A stretch of DNA of 64,000 nucleotides from Streptomyces sp. GESEQ-35 (GCF_017948485.1 NZ_JAFFSX010000007.1:124001-188000), one strand, 5' to 3'; positions 17,075 to 25,172 are shown, numbered from the stretch's first letter. The notes: a model not told the origin generated them from the letters alone. Numbers and translations are program-made.

Positions 17075-17343
17075 GGTTGTTCGGTCGGTGTGGGCGATGG
17101 GGTGCGCAGGCTCCTCGGTCGGTGTGGGCGATGGGTCGCGAGGGTTGTTCGGTCGGTGTCGGCGATGGGCCGCGCGGGTTGTCCCGCGGGTCTCGGCAAT
17201 AGTCACGCGGGTTGCGCGGTCGGTGTGGGCGATGGGGTGCGCAGGCTCCTCGGTCGGTGTCGGCGATGGGCCGCGCGGGTTGTGCCACCGGCCTCGGCAA
17301 TAGTCGCGCGGGTTGTTCCGCCGGTCCCGGCAACACGTCACGC
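17075..17343. repeat. eight tandem 33-34-bp repeats between kinase and response-regulator genes
   Basis: Eight imperfect units beginning GGTTGTTCGGTCGGTG or variants (GGCTCCTCGGTCGGTG, GGTTGTCCCGCGGGTC) run head to tail. A ninth, diverged unit lies inside the last codons of the kinase gene, and its stop codon lies in the eighth. The array seems to have grown from the 3' end of the kinase gene. Confidence 0.85.
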
Positions 17344-18591
17344 AAGCTGTCCCACCGCTATCGGCAGTCGTGCCGCCGACACATCCACCGGCAGCTCCGC
17401 CGTCACCACAAAGCCCCCGCGTGTCCCCGGGCCTGCCGTCAGTGAGCCGCCTGCCTTGGCGAGGCGTTCCGTGAGGCCCTTGAGGCCGGTGCCGCCGACG
17501 CCCGCGCAGAGGTCACCCGTCCCTGTCCCCGTCCCGTCATCCGTCACCGTGAGCCGAACCCGTTCCGTCGCCCCCGACACCGTGATCTCACAGCGGCCCG
17601 CGTCGGAGTGCCGTACGACGTTCGTGACCGCCTCGCGTACGACCCAGCCCAGCAGGGCCTCCGTCTGTGGGGGAAGGGGTGGGCCGGAGCGGTGGACCGT
17701 GGAGTCCATGCCGGCCGCGGTGAGGGCGGAGCGGGCCCGGTCGAGGTCTGTCGTCAGGCTGCCCTCCCGGTAGCCCGTCACCGCCTCGCGGATCTCCGTC
17801 AGGACCTGGCGGCCCACGGACTCGATGTCGGTGATCTGGAGCAGGGCCGCGTCGATGTCGCGTGCGGCCAGCCGGCGGGCCGCCTCCGACTTCACCACGA
17901 TCACCGAGAGGGTGTGGCCGAGCAGGTCGTGCAGGTCGCGGGAGAAGCGCAGGCGCTCCTCCTCGACCGCCCGGCGGGCCAACTCCTCGCGGGCGGCGCG
18001 CAGTTCGCGTACCGCCTCGGACAGGGAGAGGATCGCCGCCGTCACCATCGTCGAGATCCAGGTGGCGTACGCGGTGTCCAGGCCGCCCCAGCCGTCGCGG
18101 ATCACGGAGGCGACGCCGGCGAGCACGGCCACGGCCGTACCGGCCCACCGCAGGTGCGGCATCCGTACGACCGCGCCCGTCGCGAGGCCGAGCAGAGGGA
18201 AGAAGAGGACCCAGGTGCCGCCGTAGCCGAAGGCCAGGGCGCAGGTCACCAGGCCCAGCAGCACCAGCGCCACCCGGGTTGACGTCGCCTCCCGCGTCCG
18301 CTTCCCGAACGCGCGGAACGTCACATAGATGTAGAGGGAGTTGAAGGTGAGCAGCCCAAGACCGCCGATCCACGGGTTCGGGGTCTCGTCCTGGAAGAGG
18401 TTGGACAGGGCCCCCATTCCGAGCAGCAGCCACGGCAGCAGACTGAAGCCGGTCGGGGGCGGGCCCGGGTTCGCCGGGAGTTGCCCGGGCTTCCGCTCGG
18501 CCCCGTTCTCGTACGGCTGACTCTCCTGCGTGTGCTGATACGCCAGCTGCCACGCGTCCATACGGCACGAGGTCTTCCGCAACCAGGACAT
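17338..18591 (-). CDS. DesK/NarX-type sensor histidine kinase
   Basis: This 417-residue membrane kinase has an N-terminal sensor of about six hydrophobic helices (residues ~45-185), no obvious extracellular domain, a HisKA_3 dimerisation and phosphorylation segment RFSRDLHDLLGHTLSVIVV (phospho-His in the first HD pair), and a HATPase_c domain (REAVTNVVRHSDAGRC as N box; TDDGTGTGTG; GGTGLKGLTERL as G box). It would phosphorylate the response regulator immediately downstream. GGCAGGGAC precedes the ATG at 18591. It is divergent from the MaoC operon. Signal unknown. Confidence 0.9.
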   Translation of the reverse strand: MSWLRKTSCRMDAWQLAYQHTQESQPYENGAERKPGQLPANPGPPPTGFSLLPWLLLGMGALSNLFQDETPNPWIGGLGLLTFNSLYIYVTFRAFGKRTREATSTRVALVLLGLVTCALAFGYGGTWVLFFPLLGLATGAVVRMPHLRWAGTAVAVLAGVASVIRDGWGGLDTAYATWISTMVTAAILSLSEAVRELRAAREELARRAVEEERLRFSRDLHDLLGHTLSVIVVKSEAARRLAARDIDAALLQITDIESVGRQVLTEIREAVTGYREGSLTTDLDRARSALTAAGMDSTVHRSGPPLPPQTEALLGWVVREAVTNVVRHSDAGRCEITVSGATERVRLTVTDDGTGTGTGDLCAGVGGTGLKGLTERLAKAGGSLTAGPGTRGGFVVTAELPVDVSAARLPIAVGQLA

Positions 18592-18732
18592 GTCCCTGCC
18601 CCCCGATCAGACGGTCCCGGCGTTACGCCGGAACGACAACAAGAGCCTACGGATGAGGGCCGGACCGGCGGCAGATGCGCATGTACGGCGACCGGCAGGA
18701 CAAATGTCATGGCCCACATGGCTTCCCACGCG

Positions 18733-18749
18733 CCTGACACCCTGTCAGG
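18733..18749. promoter_or_regulatory. inverted repeat upstream of the MaoC promoter
   Basis: CCTGACA-CCC-TGTCAGG is a perfect 7-bp inverted repeat ending 4 bases before the -35 element. The position suits an activator site; a second repressor is also possible. Similar to the repeat at 7548-7562. Confidence 0.45.
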
Positions 18750-18753
18750 AGCC

Positions 18754-18782
18754 TTCACAACTGCGGAGCCCTGGGCTATACA
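18754..18782 (+). promoter_or_regulatory. sigma-70-type promoter of the MaoC operon
   Basis: TTCACA (18754-18759) and TATACA (18777-18782) are separated by exactly 17 bases, a good HrdB-type promoter. Transcription would start near 18789, just before the KstR-like operator, leaving a ~115-base leader. Confidence 0.6.
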
Positions 18783-18795
18783 GATGGCGCCGGAC

Positions 18796-18809
18796 TGGAA
18801 CGCGTTCTA
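18796..18809. promoter_or_regulatory. KstR-like operator of the MaoC operon
   Basis: TGGAACGCGTTCTA matches TnnAACnnGTTnnA and is nearly palindromic (GAACGCGTTC). It lies directly after the predicted transcription start, where repressor binding would block initiation or early elongation. Confidence 0.65.
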
Positions 18810-18903
18810 GGTCGGCCAGTGAACGACCTCGGTGCGGCCGACGGTGCGGACGGCCGCGCCGAGGTTTCTCTGCCCGGGACAGTCGTCAGGAGTCCAGAGC
18901 CCT

Positions 18904-19779
18904 ATGCCCATCGACGCAGCCAAGGCGCTCGCCGCCGAACCCCGTTCCGGCGAGATCGCCTGGGACCACAAGGACGTGCAGCTCTACCACCTGGGGATCG
19001 GTGCCGGCGCGAACCCCGACAAGGACACCCCCGCCACCGACCCCGACGAACTGCGCTACACCCTGGAGTCCAGGCTGCACGTCCTGCCGAGCTTCGCCAC
19101 CGTCGCGGGCAGCGGCGCGCCCGGCGTGATCAGTGGGCTGTCCCTGCCCGGCATCGAGGTCGAACTGGCCCGTGTCCTGCACGGCGGCCAGACACTGACC
19201 GTCCACCGTCCGATCCCGCCCAAGGGCACGGCCACGAGCGTCGGCCGCATCGCCGCCGTCTACGACAAGGGCAAGGCCGCCGTCCTCGTCATGCGCACCG
19301 AAGTCGCCGACGCCGAGGGCCCGTTGTGGACCAACGACGCGCAGATCTTCGTACGGGGAGAAGGCGGGTGGGGTGGCGACCGTGGGCCGTCCGCACGCCT
19401 CGAACCGCCCGTCGGCGAGCCGGACAAGGTCGTCGAGCGGCCGGTCCGCGAGGACCAGGCCCTCCTCTACCGCCTCTCCGGCGACTGGAACCCGCTGCAC
19501 GCCGACCCGGAGTTCGCCAAGGTCGCCGGGTTCGAACGGCCCATCCTGCACGGGCTGTGCACCTACGGCATGACGCTCAAGGCGGTCGTCGACACACTGC
19601 TCGGCGGCGACACCACCCGCGTGCGGTCGTACGCCACACGGTTCGCCGGGGTCGTGTACCCGGGCGAGACCCTGCGGATCCGCATGTGGCGGCAGGAGGA
19701 CACCGTCCGGGTCGCCGTGAGCGCGGTCGAGCGGGACGACGCGCCCGTCCTCGCCGACACCACCGTCCAGCACTCGTAA
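18904..19779 (+). CDS. MaoC-family enoyl-CoA hydratase
   Basis: This 291-residue protein has a two-part hotdog architecture. The C-terminal hydratase-2 motif GDWNPLHADPEFAKVAGF, then RPILHGLCTYG, supplies the catalytic Asp and His; the N-terminal half is the non-catalytic repeat. It hydrates 2-enoyl-CoA to (R)-3-hydroxyacyl-CoA in fatty-acid or sterol side-chain beta-oxidation. The start MPIDAAKAL at 18904 matches the family; an upstream in-frame start at 18832 would add an unrelated peptide. It leads an operon with a Zn alcohol dehydrogenase and an SDR. A promoter and KstR-like operator precede it. Physiological substrate unknown. Confidence 0.9.
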   Translation: MPIDAAKALAAEPRSGEIAWDHKDVQLYHLGIGAGANPDKDTPATDPDELRYTLESRLHVLPSFATVAGSGAPGVISGLSLPGIEVELARVLHGGQTLTVHRPIPPKGTATSVGRIAAVYDKGKAAVLVMRTEVADAEGPLWTNDAQIFVRGEGGWGGDRGPSARLEPPVGEPDKVVERPVREDQALLYRLSGDWNPLHADPEFAKVAGFERPILHGLCTYGMTLKAVVDTLLGGDTTRVRSYATRFAGVVYPGETLRIRMWRQEDTVRVAVSAVERDDAPVLADTTVQHS

Positions 19780-19808
19780 GCCCAGAGCCTTCCGAGGGGA
19801 GCCGCACC

Positions 19809-20885
19809 ATGCGCGCAGCCGTACTGCACGAGATCGGCCAGGACAAGCTCGACGTCCTCGACGACGTCGAGGCGGTGGGCTTCGGCCCCGGACGGGTCAA
19901 GGTCCGGGTGCGGGCCACCGGGCTCTGCCACTCCGACCTGTCCGCGATGAACGGCGTACTGCCCCAGCCCGCGCCCTTCGTGCCCGGGCACGAGGGTGCG
20001 GGCGAGATCCTCGAAGTCGGGGACGGCGTAAGCAATCTGAAGGCCGGCGACCGGGTGGTCCTGTGCTGGCTGCCCGCCTGCGGAACCTGCCCCGCCTGTC
20101 GGCGCGGGCAGACCGAGCTGTGCATGGCCGGGTTCATGAACGCGGGCACCCCCAACTTCAAGCGCCCCGGCGGTGACGTCTTCGGCATGGCGGGCACCGG
20201 CACCTTCACCGAGGAGGTCGTCGTCGATGCCCGCTGCGCGGTGCCGATCCCGGACGACGTGCCCTTCGACATCGCCGCGCTCATCGGCTGCGGAGTGACG
20301 ACCGGGCTGGGCGCGGCCCTCAACACCGCTGATGTGGAGGCGGGTTCGACGGTCGCCGTCATCGGGTGCGGCGGCGTCGGCATCTCCGCCATCCAGGGCG
20401 CACGCCTCAAGGGCGCCGCCGAGATAGTCGCCGTCGACCCGGTCGCCTCGCGCCGCGAGGCCGCGCTCAACTTCGGTGCCACGAAAGCCGTTTCGCCGGA
20501 CGAGCTGCCCGACGCCAAGCAGCAGGTCACCGCCGGCGAGGGCTTCGACTACGTCTTCGAGGTCGTCGGCAAGTCGGCGACCGCCCGCACCGCGTACGAG
20601 AACACCCGGCGCGGCGGCAGCCTCGTCGTCGTCGGCGTGGGCGCCATGGACGACTTCCTCCAGCTCAACATGTTCGAGCTGTTCTTCGACGAGAAGCGGA
20701 TCCTGCCGTCCATGTACGGCGGCGGCGACGTCCTGCGCTCCTACGAGCGGACGATCTCCCTGTGGCGCGCCGGCCGGATCGACCTGGAAGGGCTGATCAC
20801 CCACCGCGTCCCGCTCGCCGACATCAACGAGGCCCTCGACCAGATGCGGACGGGAACCGCGCTCCGCACCTGCATCGAGATCTGA
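19809..20885 (+). CDS. zinc-dependent alcohol dehydrogenase (MDR family)
   Basis: This 358-residue protein has the catalytic zinc motif TGLCHSDLSAMNG and PGHEGAGEILEVGDGV, the structural-zinc cysteines CGTCPACRRGQTELC, and the Rossmann motif GCGGVGISAIQGA. It is an NAD(P)-dependent class III-like alcohol dehydrogenase; close relatives oxidise long-chain or sterol-derived alcohols and formaldehyde adducts. It starts at ATG 19809, 29 bases after the MaoC gene, within the same operon. It probably oxidises a hydroxylated intermediate that the neighbouring hydratase and SDR also handle; that is an inference from context. Confidence 0.9.
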   Translation: MRAAVLHEIGQDKLDVLDDVEAVGFGPGRVKVRVRATGLCHSDLSAMNGVLPQPAPFVPGHEGAGEILEVGDGVSNLKAGDRVVLCWLPACGTCPACRRGQTELCMAGFMNAGTPNFKRPGGDVFGMAGTGTFTEEVVVDARCAVPIPDDVPFDIAALIGCGVTTGLGAALNTADVEAGSTVAVIGCGGVGISAIQGARLKGAAEIVAVDPVASRREAALNFGATKAVSPDELPDAKQQVTAGEGFDYVFEVVGKSATARTAYENTRRGGSLVVVGVGAMDDFLQLNMFELFFDEKRILPSMYGGGDVLRSYERTISLWRAGRIDLEGLITHRVPLADINEALDQMRTGTALRTCIEI

Positions 20886-20907
20886 CCCCCTTCGCGAAAG
20901 GACCTTG

Positions 20908-21837
20908 ATGTCACTGCCACTTGAGGGACTGTCCGCGATCGTCACCGGCGCCGGACGGGGCCTGGGCCGGGTCGAGGCGCTGGAACTCGCCCGGCTCGGC
21001 GCGGCCGTCGTCGTCAACGACTACGGACAGCCCGGCCGCGACGGCTCCGGCGAGGCGTCCGCCGCCCCCGCCGAGGAGGTCGCCGCCGAGATCCGCAAGG
21101 CGGGCGGCACGGCACTCGCCCACACCGGGGACGTCGCCGACTTCCCACAGGCCCGCGCGCTCGTCGAGTCGGCGATCGAGGAGTTCGGCAAGCTGGACAT
21201 CCTCGTCAACAACGCGGGCATCCTGCGCGACCGCATGGTCTTCTCCATGACCGAGGGCGAGTGGGACTCGGTGATGCGGGTCCACCTCAAGGGCCACTTC
21301 AACACCACCCGCTTTGCGTCCGCGCACTGGCGCGAGCGGTCCAAGGCGGCCGGCGGGCCGGTGTACGGGCGGATCGTGAACACCTCCTCGGAGGCCTTCC
21401 TCGCCGGCTCCGCCGGACAGCCCAACTACGCGGCCGCGAAAGGCGGAATCGTCGGCCTCACCACCTCCACGGCCCTCGCGCTGGCCAAGTACGGCGTCAC
21501 GGCCAACGCGATCTGCCCGCGCGCCCGCACCCGGATGACCGAGGACGTCTTCCCCGAGGACCCCTCCGAGGGCCTCGACCCCCTCGCCCCCGAACACGTC
21601 GCCCCCCTCGTCGGCTACCTGGCCTCACCGGCCGCGGCCCGCGTCAACGGCCAGCTGCTCGTCGTGCACGGCGGCATGGTCGCGATCGTCGAACGGCCGC
21701 GTGTCCAGGCCCAGTTCGACAGCAGGCAGGAGGCATTCACGTACGAGGAGCTGGACGCCGTACTCACGAAGCACTACGCGGACACGAAGGACGAGACGTT
21801 CGCGGCGGCGGAGGTGCTGGGGCTCAAGCGCCGGTGA
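20908..21837 (+). CDS. short-chain dehydrogenase (3-hydroxyacyl-CoA dehydrogenase type)
   Basis: This 309-residue SDR has the cofactor motif TGAGRGLGR, NNAG, catalytic Ser (NTSSEAF) and Tyr-Lys (PNYAAAKGG). The segment VVVNDYG after the first strand and the length of ~300 with a C-terminal extension match the dehydrogenase of MaoC-linked multifunctional beta-oxidation proteins. It would oxidise (R)-3-hydroxyacyl-CoA made by the MaoC hydratase two genes upstream. The start is ATG 20908, preceded by GAAAGGA; the TTG at 20905 is less likely. A strong hairpin at 21874-21904 ends the operon. Confidence 0.88.
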   Translation: MSLPLEGLSAIVTGAGRGLGRVEALELARLGAAVVVNDYGQPGRDGSGEASAAPAEEVAAEIRKAGGTALAHTGDVADFPQARALVESAIEEFGKLDILVNNAGILRDRMVFSMTEGEWDSVMRVHLKGHFNTTRFASAHWRERSKAAGGPVYGRIVNTSSEAFLAGSAGQPNYAAAKGGIVGLTTSTALALAKYGVTANAICPRARTRMTEDVFPEDPSEGLDPLAPEHVAPLVGYLASPAAARVNGQLLVVHGGMVAIVERPRVQAQFDSRQEAFTYEELDAVLTKHYADTKDETFAAAEVLGLKRR

Positions 21838-21873
21838 GCCCGTCCCACGGCCCCGAACTCCCCCTACGACAAT

Positions 21874-21904
21874 GGCCCCGCCCGTCCACTGGACGGGCGG
21901 GGCC
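21874..21904. terminator. bidirectional hairpin terminator
   Basis: GGCCCCGCCCGTCC and GGACGGGCGGGGCC form a perfect 14-bp stem with a 3-base loop. It lies between the SDR operon (plus) and the small convergent gene at 21918 (minus) and can serve both. Confidence 0.85.
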
Positions 21905-21917
21905 GATCGACGTACCG

Positions 21918-22073
21918 TCAGGCAGCCGTCTCGGTCTGGTGCTCCACCGGCTTGCGGTGACGGCCGCGTGGGGCAGTCTCACCCTCGTGGGACGAGACCG
22001 GACCCCGGTGCTTGCCGTGACCGGCGGACTCCTGGGCCTGGGCAGGCTGCTGGGTCGTAGTGGCGTCGCTCAT
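21918..22073 (-). CDS. small basic, His-rich protein
   Basis: This 51-residue protein begins MSDATTTQQPAQAQESAG. It is hydrophilic, with a Lys/Arg/His-rich centre (GHGKHRGP, PRGRHRKP) and no predicted membrane segment; it is probably disordered. Proteins of this size and composition occur widely in streptomycetes and are uncharacterised. The frame ends just before the shared terminator at 21874-21904. The codon pattern (G/C third positions) supports coding, but no firm ribosome site was seen, only weak purine runs upstream of the ATG at 22073. Function unknown. Confidence 0.55.
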   Translation of the reverse strand: MSDATTTQQPAQAQESAGHGKHRGPVSSHEGETAPRGRHRKPVEHQTETAA

Positions 22074-22178
22074 CGGAAGAAATTCACCCCGTCAACATGA
22101 TCCTTCTTACAGCCGGGCGAGTGTAACCGGCACACCACGTACCGAATCCACCCGCACACGCCAACCGCCACTACTTCG

Positions 22179-23381
22179 TTACCTGGTCGCCATACGTCCC
22201 GTCAGGGGCGCCTGTTGCAACGGGATGGGGCGTTGTGGTTTCGCCGGTGGTGTGGGGTTCTGTTGGTGGTTGTCGGCCGCGGCGTCGTGGTTGTCTGCCG
22301 TGCCGTCGTGGTTGTCCGCCGCGCCGTCGTGGCTGGTCGCGCAGTTCCCCGCGCCCCTTTGGGGCGCCTCCCATTGCGTCAGTCCGCAGGGCACCGCCTC
22401 CGTCGAGTACGGCAGTTGCAGCGTGCCCTCCCTCGTCCAGAACCCGGTGCCTGTCAACCATCCCTCCGGTGCCGCGAGATGTCGTACCTGACGGTCGGCC
22501 GGGCGCCATACGCCCACCCACGCGCTCACCGGACCCTCGATCCGCAACGCCACCGCACAGTTCTCCGGCATCAGCATCTGCCCCGGCTGGACGGCGAACG
22601 GGGTGACCGTGCAGTCCTCCACCCGCAGGACTTCCGGAAACCGCACCGGCCGCGTGCTGCCCACCACACCCCAGCCCAGCCGGGCCTGCCCCGGCGACGG
22701 CGCGTCGGAGCTGATCAGCAGCAGCCCGCTGTCCGGGTCGGCGAGCAGCAGCCGGTCGTCGCTGTCGGCGGCGATCTGGAGCAGCGGTGACACCTCACCG
22801 CCGCGCTCCAGGTCGACCACGACCGTCTTGGTCCGCCCGCCGACCTCCCGGTCGAGGGCCAGCATCCGCCCCGTACGGTCCAGCCACACCCCGCCCGAGC
22901 AGCGCCCGGGGATCTCGGCGAGGTGCTCGGGCCCGAAGGCGCCGCCCGCCACCAGCCACACCGCGCTGGAGCGCCGGCCCACGGCGAGGGCGTACGCCTT
23001 GTCGCCGCCCGGCGCGGGCGGCAGCAGCCGCAGCCGGGTGCCGGGGTCCGGGCACTCGACCGCGCCCAGCGGCAGCTCACCGGTGCCGGGCCCGGTCGGG
23101 TACAGCAGCGAGAAGACATGGCGTCCGTTCGCGAGGCGCCGGATCAGGACCCGGCCGTCGCCCATGGGCTGCACCTCGGTGCCGGGCTCCTCGGGCTGGT
23201 TGCCGGGCAGCGGCACGGCGTACGGCTCCGGCCCGTCCAGGGTCCAGCGCTCCGGGAACAGGGAGTCGCCGTCCCGGGCGAGGCGTGCGGCGTAGCAGCC
23301 GTCCACGGTGATCGCGCATCCCGCCGGCGGGGTCGGGTCGTCCTCGTCCTCCGCGGTGGGTTCGATCGCACAGGCCGTCAT
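22179..23381 (-). CDS. hypothetical protein, probably beta-rich
   Basis: This 400-residue protein starts MTACAIEPTAEDEDD. Repeated short segments such as GCYAARLARDGDSLFPERW, RHVFSLLYPTG and YALAVGRRSSAVWLVAGG suggest a WD40/beta-propeller-like layout, but no named domain was recognised. GGAGGTGAT precedes the ATG at 23381, deciding the start against a longer frame. Its last ~35 codons read through a 21-bp tandem repeat (peptide NHDGAAD/NHDGTAD/NHDAAAD) and the antisense of a dispersed Streptomyces repeat, so the natural C-terminus has been altered. It is divergent from the Nif3-like gene. Function unknown. Confidence 0.65.
   Translation of the reverse strand: MTACAIEPTAEDEDDPTPPAGCAITVDGCYAARLARDGDSLFPERWTLDGPEPYAVPLPGNQPEEPGTEVQPMGDGRVLIRRLANGRHVFSLLYPTGPGTGELPLGAVECPDPGTRLRLLPPAPGGDKAYALAVGRRSSAVWLVAGGAFGPEHLAEIPGRCSGGVWLDRTGRMLALDREVGGRTKTVVVDLERGGEVSPLLQIAADSDDRLLLADPDSGLLLISSDAPSPGQARLGWGVVGSTRPVRFPEVLRVEDCTVTPFAVQPGQMLMPENCAVALRIEGPVSAWVGVWRPADRQVRHLAAPEGWLTGTGFWTREGTLQLPYSTEAVPCGLTQWEAPQRGAGNCATSHDGAADNHDGTADNHDAAADNHQQNPTPPAKPQRPIPLQQAPLTGRMATR
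22268..22368. repeat. 21-bp tandem repeats joined to a dispersed Streptomyces repeat
   Basis: Three 21-bp units (TTGTCNGCCGNGCCGTCGTGG type, 22268-22330) lead into TCGCGCAGTTCCCCGCGCCC and the small hairpin GCGCCCCTTTGGGGCGC (22351-22367). The latter is the core of an interspersed repeat seen many times in streptomycete genomes. Here it lies inside the coding end of the gene at 22179. Confidence 0.75.
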
Positions 23382-23580
23382 CGGTCGATCACCTCCAGCG
23401 ACGAAGCTAGTTTTCGCACGCACACACGGGGGACCGCCGGACACCCACTTCACACATAAGGGTGGCCGCAGTTCGATTCGCCTGAGGAAACGGAGGCGTA
23501 TGTGCTGAGCGGGGACAGCGGCCCAGGTGGTGCTTCGGCGCAGGTTCAGCGGCACAGAACCTCCAGGTAGCCTTTAGCCC

Positions 23581-24420
23581 GTGCCCCGTCTGTCTGAAGT
23601 CATCGCCGCGCTGGAGAGCCTGTGGCCCGCCGAGCGGGCCGAGTCCTGGGACGCGGTCGGCACCGTCGTGGGCGACCCCGACCAGGAGGTCGCAAGGGTC
23701 CTCTTCGCCGTGGACCCGGTCCAGGACATCGTCGACGAGGCGGTGAAACTGGACGCCGACCTGCTGGTCACCCACCACCCGCTCTACCTGCGCGGTACGA
23801 CGACGGTCGCGGCGAGCCACTTCAAGGGCCGCGTGGTGCACACCCTCATCAAGAACGACATCGCGCTGCACGTCGCCCACACCAACGCGGACACCGCCGA
23901 CCCGGGCGTCTCCGACGCGCTCGCCGGCGCCCTGGACCTCCGAGTCGTACGACCGCTGGTGCCGGACCCGACCGACCCGTCCGGGCGTCGGGGCCTGGGC
24001 CGGATCTGCGAGCTGGACCACCCGGTCCCCCTGCGTGAGTTCGCTCTTCAGGCCGCCGAACGGCTGCCCGCCACCGCGCAGGGGATCCGCGTCGCCGGCG
24101 ACCCCGAGGCGGTCGTACGGACGATCGCCGTGAGCGGTGGTTCGGGTGACGGCCTCTTCGACGACGTACGCGCGGCCGGTGTCGACGCCTTCCTCACCGC
24201 GGACCTGCGCCACCACCCGGTGTCCGAGGCCCGCGCCCACAGCCCCCTCGCGCTGCTCGACGCGGCGCACTGGGCCACCGAATGGCCCTGGTGCGAGCTG
24301 GCCGCCGCCCAGCTCGACGAAATCTCCGACCGCAACGGCTGGGACCTGCGCGTCCATGTGTCCAAGACGGTCACCGACCCCTGGACCAGCCACTCCCCTT
24401 CACCTGGAGCCCCCAACTGA
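23581..24420 (+). CDS. Nif3-like dinuclear metal-centre protein
   Basis: This 279-residue protein belongs to the NIF3/YbgI (DUF34) family. The metal-binding motif is in LLVTHHPLYLRGTTT (paired His), with further ligands at HVAHTNADTA and the C-terminal H...E pair (AAHWATEWPW). The family binds two metal ions and is sometimes annotated as GTP cyclohydrolase 1 type 2, but the reaction is unresolved. The GTG at 23581 starts the protein MPRLSEVIAAL. Its stop overlaps the CTG start of the zinc-ribbon gene, and the RNase H gene follows; this trio is a conserved actinobacterial operon. Confidence 0.88.
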   Translation: MPRLSEVIAALESLWPAERAESWDAVGTVVGDPDQEVARVLFAVDPVQDIVDEAVKLDADLLVTHHPLYLRGTTTVAASHFKGRVVHTLIKNDIALHVAHTNADTADPGVSDALAGALDLRVVRPLVPDPTDPSGRRGLGRICELDHPVPLREFALQAAERLPATAQGIRVAGDPEAVVRTIAVSGGSGDGLFDDVRAAGVDAFLTADLRHHPVSEARAHSPLALLDAAHWATEWPWCELAAAQLDEISDRNGWDLRVHVSKTVTDPWTSHSPSPGAPN

Positions 24421-25160
24421 ACGCCGCGCCCGCCGACCAGATCCGACTCCTCGACGTCCAGGACCTCGACGTCCGTCTCCAGCAGCTCGCGCACAAGCTC
24501 CGCTCGCTCCCCGAGCACGCCGAGATCGAGTCGCTGACCAAGGACCTCACCCAGCTGCGCGACCTGCTCGTGGCCGCGCAGACCGAGGAGAGCGACTGCG
24601 CCCGCGAGCAGACCAAGGCCGAGCAGGACGTCGACCAGGTGCGCCAGCGCGCCGCCCGCGACCAGCAGCGCCTCGACTCCGGCGCCGTCACCTCCCCGAA
24701 GGACCTGGAGAACCTCCAGCGCGAGATCGCCTCCCTCGCCAAGCGGCAGGGCGACCTCGAAGACGTCGTCCTGGAGGTCATGGAGCGCCGTGAGTCCGCG
24801 CAGGAGCGGGTCGCCGAGCTGACCGAGCGGGTCTCCTCCGTCGAGTCGAAGATCGACGACGCCACGGCCCGCCGGGACGCCGCGTCCGAGTCGCTCGACG
24901 GCGAGGTGGTCGCGGCGACTAAGGAGCGCGAGGTCATCGCCGCCTCCGTCCCCGCCGACCTCCTGGGGCTCTACGACAAGCTGCGCAAGCAGCAGGGCGG
25001 CATCGGCGCGGCCAAGCTCTACCAGCGCACCTGCCAGGGCTGCCGCCAGGAGCTCGCCATCACCGACATCAACGAGATCCGCGCGGCCGCACCCGACACG
25101 GTGGTGCGGTGCGAGAACTGCCGCCGCATTCTGGTGCGCACCTCCGAGTCTGGTCTGTAA
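24417..25160 (+). CDS. coiled-coil zinc-ribbon protein (DUF164-type)
   Basis: This 247-residue protein is mostly a long antiparallel coiled coil (residues ~15-190, heptad-rich Glu/Arg/Gln) ending in a C4 zinc ribbon: CQGCRQEL near residue 206 and CENCRRIL near 235. This is the actinobacterial zf-RING_7/DUF164 family, thought to act in nucleic-acid-linked processes; exact role unknown. Coding sense begins at codon CTG 24417 (LNAAPADQIR), preceded by GGAG 8 bases upstream and overlapping the previous TGA (CTGA). No ATG, GTG or TTG fits before the conserved region, so a rare CTG start is likely. Confidence 0.85.
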   Translation: MNAAPADQIRLLDVQDLDVRLQQLAHKLRSLPEHAEIESLTKDLTQLRDLLVAAQTEESDCAREQTKAEQDVDQVRQRAARDQQRLDSGAVTSPKDLENLQREIASLAKRQGDLEDVVLEVMERRESAQERVAELTERVSSVESKIDDATARRDAASESLDGEVVAATKEREVIAASVPADLLGLYDKLRKQQGGIGAAKLYQRTCQGCRQELAITDINEIRAAAPDTVVRCENCRRILVRTSESGL

Positions 25161-25172
25161 GGGGCTTACGGC

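Noticed and set aside
17075..17343. CRISPR array
   Set aside because: Repeats are contiguous 33-34-bp units without unique spacers, and no cas genes are nearby.
17034..17345. N-terminal extension of the response regulator
   Set aside because: It reads through tandem repeats (PHRPHRP, PTPTEQP) and is not part of the family; the receiver domain begins right after ATG 17033.
22268..22368. Mobile element or IS end
   Set aside because: No transposase or terminal repeats; the sequence matches a short dispersed non-coding repeat.
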